Positions 1 through 9,312 of a stretch of 64,000 bases of DNA are shown here, piece after piece. The notes beneath the pieces are model-generated. The model did no database searches. It worked only from the letters and a program-made list of their open reading frames with translations, and was not told the origin of the DNA. The stretch comes from Hevea brasiliensis (lineage: Eukaryota > Streptophyta > Magnoliopsida > Malpighiales > Euphorbiaceae), in the NCBI RefSeq assembly GCF_030052815.1, contig NC_079507.1, positions 57,539,119-57,603,118 on the forward strand, in the 5' to 3' direction. A program made the position numbers and the translations under genes. Positions within the stretch are counted from its first letter, which is position 1. Every line of letters starts with the position of its first letter.

Positions 1-911
1 TAAGCTTCCAGACGTGGCCAAGCTGGCAATTCAGATGGGAAAAATGAAAGGTTGTCAGAACTAGTGGTTCTATAAAGACTATTATTACACGAATCCTTAT
101 TAGTTACACGATGACCCTGCATCATGGAAAATCCTCCATTACCACCACCGCCATGATTGTTATTGTTCAAAGCAACAAGCCCATCTCCATTAGGCCTAAA
201 CCGGCTATGAACCGATCCATTAGTCCCTTCCCCTCCACACCAAATTTGATCATCTCTCCCTACAGAATAATCATAATTCTCAGTTGTATTACGGGTCAAG
301 GAGCAACTAGGATTGTGTGAAAATGGGTGAGAATAAGAGTAAGAAAGTGAAGCAGCAGTGAAATCGTTAGAACAGGTTGTCTGTGTGTTGTTGTTAGATG
401 GTGCGGCACCTAAGGACTGTATGCTCCAGCTAGGCTTTGGCTTAATCACAGGCTCAGCATTTTGCAATGCATTTGATGCAGTTAGAGAGAGAGAGACATC
501 AGGCAAAGCTAGAGAAAGATTTAAAGTACTTTCCAGCTTTGGCTTCTTTTCTCTAGAGGAGTTCTCCCTCTCATTATCTTCGTCTTCGTGAACCTCCCTC
601 TTTGAAGAAGAATTGGACTTGGTTTCTTCCAGATTCATGAAATCTCTCTCCACCCATCTCTCATCTTGATTTGAATTCTCTGAAAAGATCACTTCTTTGC
701 CCTTTTGATTAAAACCCAGTTTAGGATTTTCACAAAGGTAGCTAAGAGTAAGCTCTTGAGGTTTTGAGGCAAACCCATCAAGACCCATCTTCGACTCCTT
801 GAGAAAATCAATCCCCTTGTGAGACAAAACTATTTTCTGTTCCGGATTTTCTTGGTTATATGAGCTCTCAGCCTCACCGTTGGAGAGATGATGACCTCTC
901 CCCCAAAACAT
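1..911 (-). CDS. OBE3: OBERON3-type PHD-finger protein, N-terminal part (runs off left edge)
   Basis: An open frame of 303 codons starts at the ATG on 911-909 and is still open at the window edge, so only the N-terminal part is visible. The product begins MFWGRGHHLSNGEAESS and is low-complexity, rich in Ser, Asn and acidic residues. It has an LxLxL-like stretch (LNLSLALPDVSLSL), followed by a segment with YSYSHPFSHNPSCSLTR and GRDDQIWCGGEGTNGSVHSRF. I recognise this layout as the N-terminus of plant OBERON3/TITANIA-class proteins. These are nuclear PHD-finger and coiled-coil proteins that act with OBE1/2 in meristem and embryo patterning. The PHD finger itself would lie left of position 1 and is not seen. 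The start is supported by the family-like MFG/MFW opening. The identification is from memory of the family; the alternative is an unrelated Ser-rich nuclear protein. Confidence 0.7.
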   Translation of the reverse strand, partial: MFWGRGHHLSNGEAESSYNQENPEQKIVLSHKGIDFLKESKMGLDGFASKPQELTLSYLCENPKLGFNQKGKEVIFSENSNQDERWVERDFMNLEETKSNSSSKREVHEDEDNERENSSREKKPKLESTLNLSLALPDVSLSLTASNALQNAEPVIKPKPSWSIQSLGAAPSNNNTQTTCSNDFTAASLSYSYSHPFSHNPSCSLTRNTTENYDYSVGRDDQIWCGGEGTNGSVHSRFRPNGDGLVALNNNNHGGGGNGGFSMMQGHRVTNKDSCNNSLYRTTSSDNLSFFPSELPAWPRLEA

Positions 912-1420
912 GGCCGTCTTTCAAAAACAGGGGAAGAGAGACTTACTTAGCAGGCGAGGAGAGAGAAGAAAAAAGAAAGAAAAAAAATAGAACAAGAGAG
1001 GGAACAAGTTGAGGCTAGAATTGGAACTTGGAAGGGCAAAATGGAAATTCTCAGAGAATCTGGGGGTGGGTTTGCACTTCAATTCATGTTGGTTGATTCT
1101 TCATTCTTTGCAACTACAGAAACCTTCTCTCTTCTCTCTCTCTCTGTCTCTATGGACAACGGCTGGAATTTTTCAAAGTGTTTACACGAACAAAAATGAA
1201 GATAACTTTTTCTTGTTTCTTGCTTATTACACGAGATTACAGCAATTGAACCATTGGAGTTACAGATAAATCTTTTCACCGTTACTTCCCTCTCAGCTCA
1301 GCCCAAAGAATACACCAAAGCTACGATCTTTTTCTTCTCTGTCTATTCTCTCCAAATAGGAGGAAAGAAAGCGAAACCGTGTAATTTAGGTCAGGTGGAC
1401 TCGTCTTTGTTTTGTAGTTG
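912..1420 (-). promoter_or_regulatory. 5' leader and promoter region of the OBE3-like gene
   Basis: Read on the minus strand this stretch is purine-rich (GAGAGA runs at 1118-1150 and AAAGAAAAAAG near 965-990), typical of a plant 5' leader. It then passes into AT-rich intergenic DNA beyond about 1480. No clear TATA box could be assigned, and the transcription start is not determined. Confidence 0.35.
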
Positions 1421-2423
1421 AAGTCTGAATTTGTGGCTCATTAACAGTCACATTCCATGGAACAGTACCCATTAAGACAATGTCAACATTTACGTGAATA
1501 TTCCTAACATGCTTTCATCCGTCCATCTCTTCCAATTCAAGCTCTTTGATATTTTCATATTTCATGATCGATGATCAAATAGCTTCATTCATACGTATGT
1601 AGTAATTTGAATTAATGACATTAAAATTATTTTTACAATTATAATTAATTTAAAAGTATTATCAAAATTTGAAATTAAAATGATGTTTAACTTGGTGCTT
1701 ATAAATAAGACATAAACGGTTAATATATTTAATAAAAAATAAATTATAAATATATTTATTATTAAAATAATATAAAAGATATCAAATGATAATCATGATA
1801 AAATTTAAAAAATTAAGTCTTTATTTATTTAACGAAATTTAGAAAAATTAGTTAATAAAAAATATTTTTATAATGAAAGAGAAAATTAAATTATTTTTTA
1901 TTTTTTAAATTTTAATAATTTTATTAAAAATATGAAAAATAATTATATATAACTAAAATAAATACATACTATTAACTTAATATTGTAATTAAGTTATAAA
2001 AATATTTTCAAGAAATATATTTTTAAAAAATATTTTTTATATATTTTATACACATATAAGTTATTTTTTATAAAATAAATGAAGTCTATATATGAGTACA
2101 ATATTTATAGAAATCAAAATAAAAATTTAGTGTTTAACTTATTTTCTTGAGTAAATAAATAAAACAAAATTTAAAACATTGACTATATACGTATGTGAAT
2201 GGATTTACACGTTATATCTCCTTCTATGATTAAGTTTTTTTTTTTTTTTTGGGCCAAAAAGGTTGTAGTCCATTTATATTTTGTCGTTGTCGCTTCATGG
2301 TCAAAATTTCCTTGCGTGGTAGGTTTAAGGCAACTTTCGAATTATCCCATCTCGAGAGTTGCCTATTCAAAAAACACAACCGTGGCATTGAATGTTTCCA
2401 GCTCCTCTATACGTTGACACCAA
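1421..2423. other. AT-rich intergenic DNA
   Basis: Very AT-rich sequence (1600-2170 is almost only A and T). No gene, RNA or repeat boundary was recognised. The segment 2250-2420 is less AT-rich and may be an eroded upstream part of the RNase H-like relic that follows. Confidence 0.5.
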
Positions 2424-2690
2424 GTAGATGCAAGAATTGAAGCAAAAGCTTTGTTACAAGCAATCCGGCTAACTTCTGGTATGGATGCGCAGTCCATTAT
2501 CCTTGAATCTGATTTTTAGATTTTGATTCAAGAACTAAAGAGTTTTTAGAGTGATTGTTGTTGAAAAATCCAAGCTACGATGAATGCTATTAAAAATCTA
2601 GTTTTTTACTTTCCTCCTGTTAAATTCTCTTATGTTAATAGGAAAGTTAATGTAATAGCTCACTACTTAGTCAAACTTAGTTTTAATCAT
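2424..2690 (+). pseudogene. Degraded RNase H-like (RVT_3) domain of a LINE-type element
   Basis: Frame 3 reads ARIEAKALLQAIRLTSG, then IILESDF, then a stop, then ILIQELKSF, and later PPVKFSYVNRKVNVIAHYLVK. The order of these blocks is E-A-x-A-L, then the ESD catalytic-type motif, then V-x-R-x-x-N-x-x-A-H. It matches the plant RNase H-like domain found at the C-terminus of LINE polyproteins. At least three in-frame stops (after ESDF, after KSF, after SDCC) show it is dead. No poly(A) tail or target duplication was found around it. Confidence 0.55.
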
Positions 2691-3252
2691 TATGAATTTA
2701 TAATTAAATCATATAAGAAGTGATTCAGTTGATTTAGCAGTAGGATTATTTACTGGGTGGACGCAATTAACCCAGTCAATTCAATCAATCAAAATGAATA
2801 TTTTTCTTTTTAAGTGTTGGCAAAGGGAATTGATAGGATGTGGCAAGTACCCAACTTGATCGAATCCTATTGGGATTGGTTTAGGCTTTATACGTTGAAC
2901 CTATTTGTATAAATAAATAATTAAATATAATATTTTTTAAAGTATTATATGTATATATATAATAGTCTAAGTAAATGGATTTATAAAGTTAAATGAGGAG
3001 TTTTTTTTAGATAACAATTAAGGTCGGAATGAGTTTAAATTTTAATAATATTAAATAAATTAGAATTTAAGTAAGGTGATTTTTGCAGATACTTCATCTG
3101 TTGACATCCTAGGAATTGAATTGAAATGTTCATAAAAAGTGCTTAAAATCATAATCAATTGAATTAGCTTAATAATTATATGTTTATTATTTCACATATA
3201 CACATATATATGTATTATTTTTTAGCATAAACTTAATGTTTCATAAATATTG

Positions 3253-3326
<74 letters not shown>

Positions 3327-3878
3327 TTTTATGCAATTACTTTTTTATAAATTTTGAAGACAATTAAATTTTATATAAATATAACTCAATAAATATTAAA
3401 TTTTGATTTTAAATAATTAAAATTTAAATAATTACATTTATTTATATTAATAGGTATTATAAATAATTTTTCTAATAAGTGCAAATATGCATCCATTAAA
3501 ATTCATTTAACACCTATTTTTATGGGATTGCAATTTTAATGGTAAGTTGTGTAAGAAACTATGCTAAATGGACACAAATTATATTTAATGAAATATAAAT
3601 TATAATTCCTCATATAAATAATGTGCACTAAATAAATCATAATAATACATATTTGCACACATTAAAAAAATCTGTATTTAATGAAGTTTTTAATAACTCA
3701 TTAGTTCAACCATTAACTCATTAATTGAATCATTAATCTATCAATTTGGTCTCTTTGTTGGATAACCTTTAGATAAGTTTAATAATACTATATTAGACAT
3801 ATTTTTAGAGAAAAAAAAAAAACAAATGATAAAATGTGAGTATCGTTTTGAATTATTACAAATAAAATGCGAGGATTA
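2691..3878. other. AT-rich intergenic DNA
   Basis: No gene seen. It holds a long TA microsatellite (listed separately) and runs up to the target site of the Copia element. Confidence 0.5.
3255..3321. repeat. (TA)n microsatellite
   Basis: About 33 uninterrupted TA units. Such length suggests high slippage and likely length polymorphism. Confidence 0.95.
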
Positions 3879-4140
3879 TAATTGCACGTGCAAATTCTGC
3901 AGTTTGAAGAATTTCAAATCTTCTCAACAACCTCAACAGCATGCAAGATATAGGTAGATTCTTTAGGAGGCTTATAGCTTATCAACAAATTTTGTTGCTG
4001 ATTAATTTCAAACTTTTCTCTGTAATTCAAACTTTTCTCTGTAACTAATTTTCCTTGCTTTTAGCACTTGTAACCTTATAAGAGCTTTTGCTCTCATATT
4101 AATAAAATATAAGAAATAAACGTTACTGCATATTTTATCA
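3879..4140 (+). repeat. 5' LTR of the Copia element
   Basis: About 262 bp ending in TTTATCA. It contains a short tandem repeat of TTCAAACTTTTCTCTGTAA near 4008-4043 and an AATAAA-like polyadenylation region near 4100. It matches 6668-6897 closely. The 5' boundary is set from the GATTA target duplication. Confidence 0.8.
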
Positions 4141-4151
4141 TGGTATCAGAG
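4141..4151 (+). other. Primer-binding site (tRNA-iMet)
   Basis: TGGTATCAGAG directly follows the LTR end. It is the usual complement to the 3' end of initiator tRNA-Met used by plant LTR retrotransposons. Confidence 0.9.
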
Positions 4152-4179
4152 TAGGAGTTTTGAAGTTCAATAACAAAGA

Positions 4180-5742
4180 ATGTCAAATCATTCAAACAAC
4201 AATACCATCAACGCATCTGCTACTAATGGAGCTACTACAACTTCATCACCTTACTTGCTGCAGCCAAGTGACAATCCAGGACTATCCTTGGTCACATGTC
4301 TGCTGAAAGAAGATAATTACTCCACATGGCGTAGAGCTATAACGAATGCTCTATTGGCAAAAACCAAGTTTGGTTTTGTTGATGGAAGTTTGCCTAGTCC
4401 GTAGCCTAACTCACCTGATGAAGCTGCATGGATAAAAAATAATTCAATGGTGATTTCTTGGCTTTTCAATTCATTGCATCCTTCACTTCATGATAGTGTA
4501 GCTTACTTTGATACAAGAAGAGAGCTATGGGTGGATTTGGAGGAACGTCTCTTGCAAGGCAATGCGCCTCACATTTACCAGCTCAAGATGGATATTATCA
4601 ATACTCAACAAAGGGATGTCTCCGTGGCTGCTTACTATAACAGACTGAAGGGACTTTGGGAAGAACAGAGTTCATATTTGCAGATTCCCATTTGCACCTA
4701 TGAAGCTACAAAATCCTGGGCTGCCGAAAGAGAGAAGGAGAGAGTCCATCAATTTTTAATGAGACTCCATGACAAATTTAATGTAGTGAGGTCTCAGATT
4801 TTAAATACTGATCCCTTACCTACCTTGGCTCGTGCATATGGATTGGTATCACAAGAGGAAAGACAGCAGCAGGTTTCGGTAGTGAAAAGAAATAATCCAG
4901 TTGAGGGGGCGACATTCACCACTGCAAAATCAACTAACAGACTAGCTGGCTCTCGGAACATGGCCAGAAATCATGATGTTTCCAAATTGTTTTGTGAGCA
5001 TTGTAAGCGTGCAAGACATACGAAGGAGACTTGCTTTGAGATACATGGGTATCCAAATTGGTGGGACAAGAATAGAAAGGGAAAAGGGAGGTCAGCCAAC
5101 AACAGCAAGGTTGGAGAAGAAAGTGTTTCTAACTCGGTTGGCAGAGCAAAGCAGTTGTCTTGTTGAGCAGCTCTTGTTGTCAAAAGCTCCAAAGGAATGG
5201 GATCAATAGCAAATTGCTGGTAAGATTGATGTTTCATTTCCAACTAATAGTGAATGGATTTTGGATTCAGGATTTACCAATGAGGATTTTTGCACAATTT
5301 ATTGCACAATGAGAAGGATCTTCAATGTGATTCTAGTGTTCGCATACCAGATGGATCTCTTGTCAGTGCTAATACCTATGGAGATGTGACTCTAAATTCT
5401 TCAGTAACCTTAAATAATGTTTTACATATTCCTTCATTTGCTTGTAACTGTGGTTCTATTAGCAAAATAACCCAAGCTTTGCATTGCGTAGCTCATTTCT
5501 TTCCTACCTTTTGTGTTTTACAGGACCTAGCAATGAGGAAGCTGATTGGAATGGGTAAGCAGAGGAATGGACTTTACTATTTTCGCACCAAGCCTGTTGT
5601 TTCAGCCTTCTCCTTTCAAAGGAATCAAGCTGTCTTGTGGCACCAACGTTTGGGTCACTTATCCTTTAATCGTTTGAATTCTATTTCAGAACTTTCTATT
5701 TCTCTTTTGAATAAAGCTGATGAATGTTGTGATGCTTGCCAT
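4180..5742 (+). pseudogene. Copia gag-protease-preintegrase pseudogene
   Basis: The frame from ATG 4180 encodes a Copia gag: the DNPGLSLVTCLLKEDNYSTW block at residues 28-47, the UBN2-like central domain, and a CCHC knuckle (C-x2-C-x4-H-x4-C, CEHCKRARHTKETC) encoded near 5000. An in-frame TAG at 4402-4404 breaks gag. A second stop follows KQLSC at 5164-5166. The protease motif WILDSG is in another frame at 5255, so a frameshift lies between the knuckle and the protease. Frame 1 resumes with a GAG-pre-integrase domain (LWHQRLGHLSFNRL, then CDACH) and is cut at 5742 by a Gypsy LTR fragment. The element cannot make its own polyprotein. Confidence 0.85.
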
Positions 5743-6656
5743 TGTCACGACCCAACATATGGGCCGGATCGGCATTAGGACCTGGGCTAGCTTAAAGCCC
5801 TCGAGGCCCGTAGTAAGCCTAACTATTCCTCAACCCAACTCTAAGGCCCATTTGGGCCCAATTTCAAGAATTCAACTGGACAGAGTCCGGCCATAAAATG
5901 GATAATTTAACGGAGAGTTTTTGACTTACCTGACCAGTAAACACAATATATAATAAATTAGAGAGCTCAGCTCACCCTCCACATAATCAAAATGTCATAA
6001 CTCAAATGGGAGCTCAGCTCCCTCATCCAATCCCATCATGCATACAGTTAATAATTTTACAGGTCTAACATAACTTTTATAATAAAAATACAAAATTTAA
6101 CTCAATTTTACAAAATACATTAAATACTATTAATGGTCCCGCAAAGAAAAAGAGCAAATAATCTCGACTTAGAGAGTAAAATATTAATTTTAATCATAAT
6201 CTCTATAGCTATCTAAAACTAATGCTGCAACATCACATAATAATTTTCATATTATAACAAAGAAAAGGCAATTTGCACTCACACTCAACACTATATATGG
6301 GAGCTAATCCCTTAATCCAACCTTGTCTCTAATAAACCTGTGTCTGTCTACCCTAAGAGGTCCCGGTGAGTGTCTCTCAAGCTGGCCATATCCAATACTA
6401 TACTACACACACACACTCCAAATTACCACAACATTCATGGCACTTCAACAATTATGAATGCAATATAAACGTGCCTAGTATTTATAGATACATATTTATA
6501 AGTGATGCATGGGCATGCTTGAATATATAATAAAATCGAAATTACAATTAAAATTAATATTTGGCGGAGGAGGAAGGCTACAATTTTATTATAATTATTT
6601 AATACATTTGACTCAATACAAACTAAGAAAAGATCAAAGATGTCCTAAGTTGTGTT
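5743..6656 (-). mobile_element. Truncated antisense Gypsy LTR (same family as element B)
   Basis: Starts exactly at an LTR terminus (TGTCACGACC, the reverse complement of GGTCGTGACA at 62734-62743). It matches the reverse complement of 57180-57240 joined to 61590-62743 over its whole length, with a small internal deletion near 6553. Homology stops around 6655, in the middle of the LTR. It contains no copy of element C, so near 6590-6602 it preserves the uninterrupted target site into which C inserted in element B. No target duplication is visible because one end is missing. Confidence 0.85.
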
Positions 6657-6667
6657 CTATATCAACA

Positions 6668-6897
6668 AATCCAAATCTTCTCAACAACCTCAACAGCATG
6701 CAAGATACAGACAAATTCTTTGGGAGGCTTATAGCTTATCCACAGATTTTGTAGCTGATTAGTTTCAAACTTTTTTTTGTAATTCAAACTTTTCTCTGTA
6801 ACTAGTTTTCCTTGCTTTTAGCACTTATAACTTTATAAGAGTTTTTGCTCTCATATTAATAAAATATAAGAAATAAACGTTACTGCATATTTTATCA
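6668..6897 (+). repeat. 3' LTR of the Copia element (5' end lost)
   Basis: Near-identical to 3908-4140. The first ~30 bp are missing where the Gypsy LTR fragment abuts. It ends TTTATCA followed by the GATTA target duplication. A dozen bases (6657-6667) at the junction belong clearly to neither. Confidence 0.8.
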
Positions 6898-7004
6898 GAT
6901 TATATATTAAAAATTTATTAATGAAAATTGCAAATACGACGAAAAAGGAAAAAAAAAAAAAAAAGATTGGGATGATAAGGAGCCATTTTCATGGTAAGGA
7001 CGGA

Positions 7005-7808
7005 AAAAAGTCAAGATTTTTTTTTCTTTATATCGAATGATAGAATTCATTGATATAAGGGATTATACAACCATTAGCCTATTATAAAAAATTCAATCCA
7101 CAAAGTAATATAAAGATTAAAAACTAAATACAGCCCAAGGTCTACAAAAAGAAAATTCTATCCTAAACGGGTAATCCGAAAAAGAAAAAAGGGCATATCA
7201 TAATCTTCAAGTTGCAAAGCTATGAAAGAGGAAATGGATACAGTGAGAAGCATCGGGGCGGAACTCTTTAGCCAAAGGATGTGAATCAACAAAGCTTGAT
7301 GAAGTCCTAGAAGAGTTAACACCTTGTCCGTCATTATCCTCACGAAGCAGCAAGATCGAGCAAACTAGAAAAAAAAGACCAAGAAGCTCCAGAGCAAACC
7401 AACCATATAACCCATAAAACATAAACACATGCTAGTTAAGTATTCCTGAAGGGTGATGAGGCAAAATTTTAATAGCAGTAGAAGCCATGGGTTCGGTCAT
7501 GAGGTCAGAGCCAATTAGAGACCCTTGAGGTACCTTCATCCTTAAAAGCATTCCCCTCCCAGAGTTAAAGAAGATGGAGCAAATGCAGTAGCCCATCTCT
7601 GCTTGCAACCAACTCGGTAGGCAGAACAACAAAACCAGGAGGGACGAGCCGCGACAAGCAGGGAGGAGGAAGGCTGTCCTCTACCCAGAAAGGACAAGGA
7701 ACAGTCAACGAAAACTCGGCAAGAGGGAGACCTTTAATCTCAGAAGCCAGCCAAAAACGAGAGGAAATTTCTCTCTCTAGGATGTATTATTGAAAAAGTC
7801 AAAGATTT
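7005..7808 (-). mobile_element. Short poly(A) retroposon with target-site duplication
   Basis: The insert (about 7019-7792) is flanked by near-perfect direct repeats: AAAAAGTCAAGATTT at 7005-7018 and AAAAAGTCAAAGATTT at 7793-7808. On the minus strand it ends in an A-run (T-run at 7017-7025). Long duplications of this kind plus a poly(A) tail indicate LINE-machinery retroposition in minus orientation. The body (about 770 bp, higher GC than its surroundings) has no coding domain I recognise. It could be a 5'-truncated LINE 3' end or a processed transcript. Confidence 0.6.
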
Positions 7809-7950
7809 GTGGTCTTACATCACATAGCCATTGAATCTTCTAATGGAAAGCAACCGCGTTCAACGTATTTTGGCCAATTTCACTACAAGATTGAAGATTC
7901 ATCTCTTCTGTACTCGAAGATGCTCCGAAACATTCCCATCAACCCCACCT

Positions 7951-7961
7951 ATTTATTTATT

Positions 7962-8005
<44 letters not shown>
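7951..8005. repeat. (TTTA)n/(TTA)n compound microsatellite
   Basis: About five TTTA units followed by about ten TTA units. Confidence 0.9.
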
Positions 8006-8109
8006 CCTTAAAAATATAACATTCTTTTTTTCATAATACATGAGACTATTTTTTCTAATTTAAAATATAATTATAATTTTATTTCTATGAGAATTACTAT
8101 TTTTCTACG

Positions 8110-8161
<52 letters not shown>
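8110..8161. repeat. (TA)n microsatellite
   Basis: About 25 TA units, uninterrupted. Confidence 0.95.
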
Positions 8162-8163
<2 letters not shown>

Positions 8164-9312
8164 TAGTAGTTAAACACTAGCGAATGACTTGAATCTGCAT
8201 GACACCGCAAATAATTATTAATTTTTGGTTGTTGAACATCATAAAGAATTATAAAACCCTAGGTCTAGTTTGGAGGCCGAGTGGACTTGGTCTGCCCGTC
8301 ATGCACTGCACTTACCAGGACTATTCTCTGGATTCCAAGACTCAAACCCCTCATCAATTGCATATTCATTTCTCTTCCAAGGAGGACTGGATCTCAACTA
8401 AAGTTGTACAGGCCCTCTAAATAAATCCATCATAATTGGTTTGATCAACATGAGATGGGAATAAATGGAAGCTAATCCCTTCATTCGTCTCCAGAAATTG
8501 AGCATTGAACCAATGTTTCCTGGAGATGGCCCAGAAGAGTGGACAAACGCCAGCTCGGGTATGAGAGTGATTGAGCTGTTATAGCTATTGGCATTGGAAA
8601 TGAACCTGGTCATTTGTTTGGAGCATTCGTCGTTATTGACTATTGTAACAAAATTTATTAAGTCATAAAAAAAAAATGGATTTAGTATTGGAAAAAAGAC
8701 TTTTTAATTGAAGAAATTAAAATTTAGAGAATTTTTTTTAATATAAATATCAAAATAAATAGATCAATAGGTGAATAATGATAAACCCCAAAATTCTAAT
8801 AGTAATTCACCATAATTTGGCACGAGAATCTTTCTAACACAGGAGATGATGCCTTGGTGTAAAGTAGCTGGCTTTCTGTGTGTAAATTTTAAGTACTACA
8901 ATGCCCTTAAAGTTCCTTGTAATCAAAGTCGTCATTTTTTTTTTCCCATTTTGCTTTTTTGTTTTTGGTCAATGATTTATGAAGCTTATGTTACTAGCAG
9001 GTGTTCCTCAAGGCTGAAAACTGTTGTTGGGCACCATCTAAGCTATTTGAACTCAATAGTTAAAATACACATTCAAGTTCATCCATTTATAAAATATAAT
9101 AAATTTAAGCTCAATTATATTAATTAATAATCTCAAAAACTTACAAATTTGACTCGAAAGATCTGGAGTAAATTATTTGATGCCAAGTTGAATACATAAC
9201 AAGGATCTCTGTTGACTAAATAATCATAAAAGCTCTTTGGCCAGCCTCCAATCACTAAGAATTCCAATATTAGGACATTACAAAGGAACAAAACCTTCAG
9301 ACTAGGCAAAAC
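8162..9312. other. Intergenic region with an unassigned less AT-rich block
   Basis: 8270-8640 is less AT-rich than its flanks and holds short open frames on both strands (for example 8398-8613 minus, 71 codons), but nothing matches a family I know. 8640-9240 is ordinary AT-rich DNA. 9241-9312 is probably the 3' UTR of the ribosomal protein gene on the minus strand. Confidence 0.4.

Larger units (their letters stand above)
3879..6897 (+). mobile_element. Defective Ty1-copia LTR retrotransposon, itself interrupted
   Basis: Two copies of the same LTR sequence flank the element, one ending at 4140 and the other at 6897. A primer-binding site follows the first. GATTA occurs immediately outside both ends (3874-3878 and 6898-6902), which fits a 5-bp target duplication if the 5' LTR begins at 3879 with TA instead of the expected TG, a single transition. 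Inside are gag, a protease relic and a GAG-pre-integrase region. Integrase, reverse transcriptase and RNase H are absent. From 5743 the interior is replaced by an antisense Gypsy LTR fragment that runs almost to the 3' LTR. Confidence 0.85.

Noticed and set aside
8398..8613. 71-codon minus-strand frame in the less AT-rich block
   Set aside because: It reads smoothly but matches no family I know and has no partner exon or signals; left as unassigned DNA.
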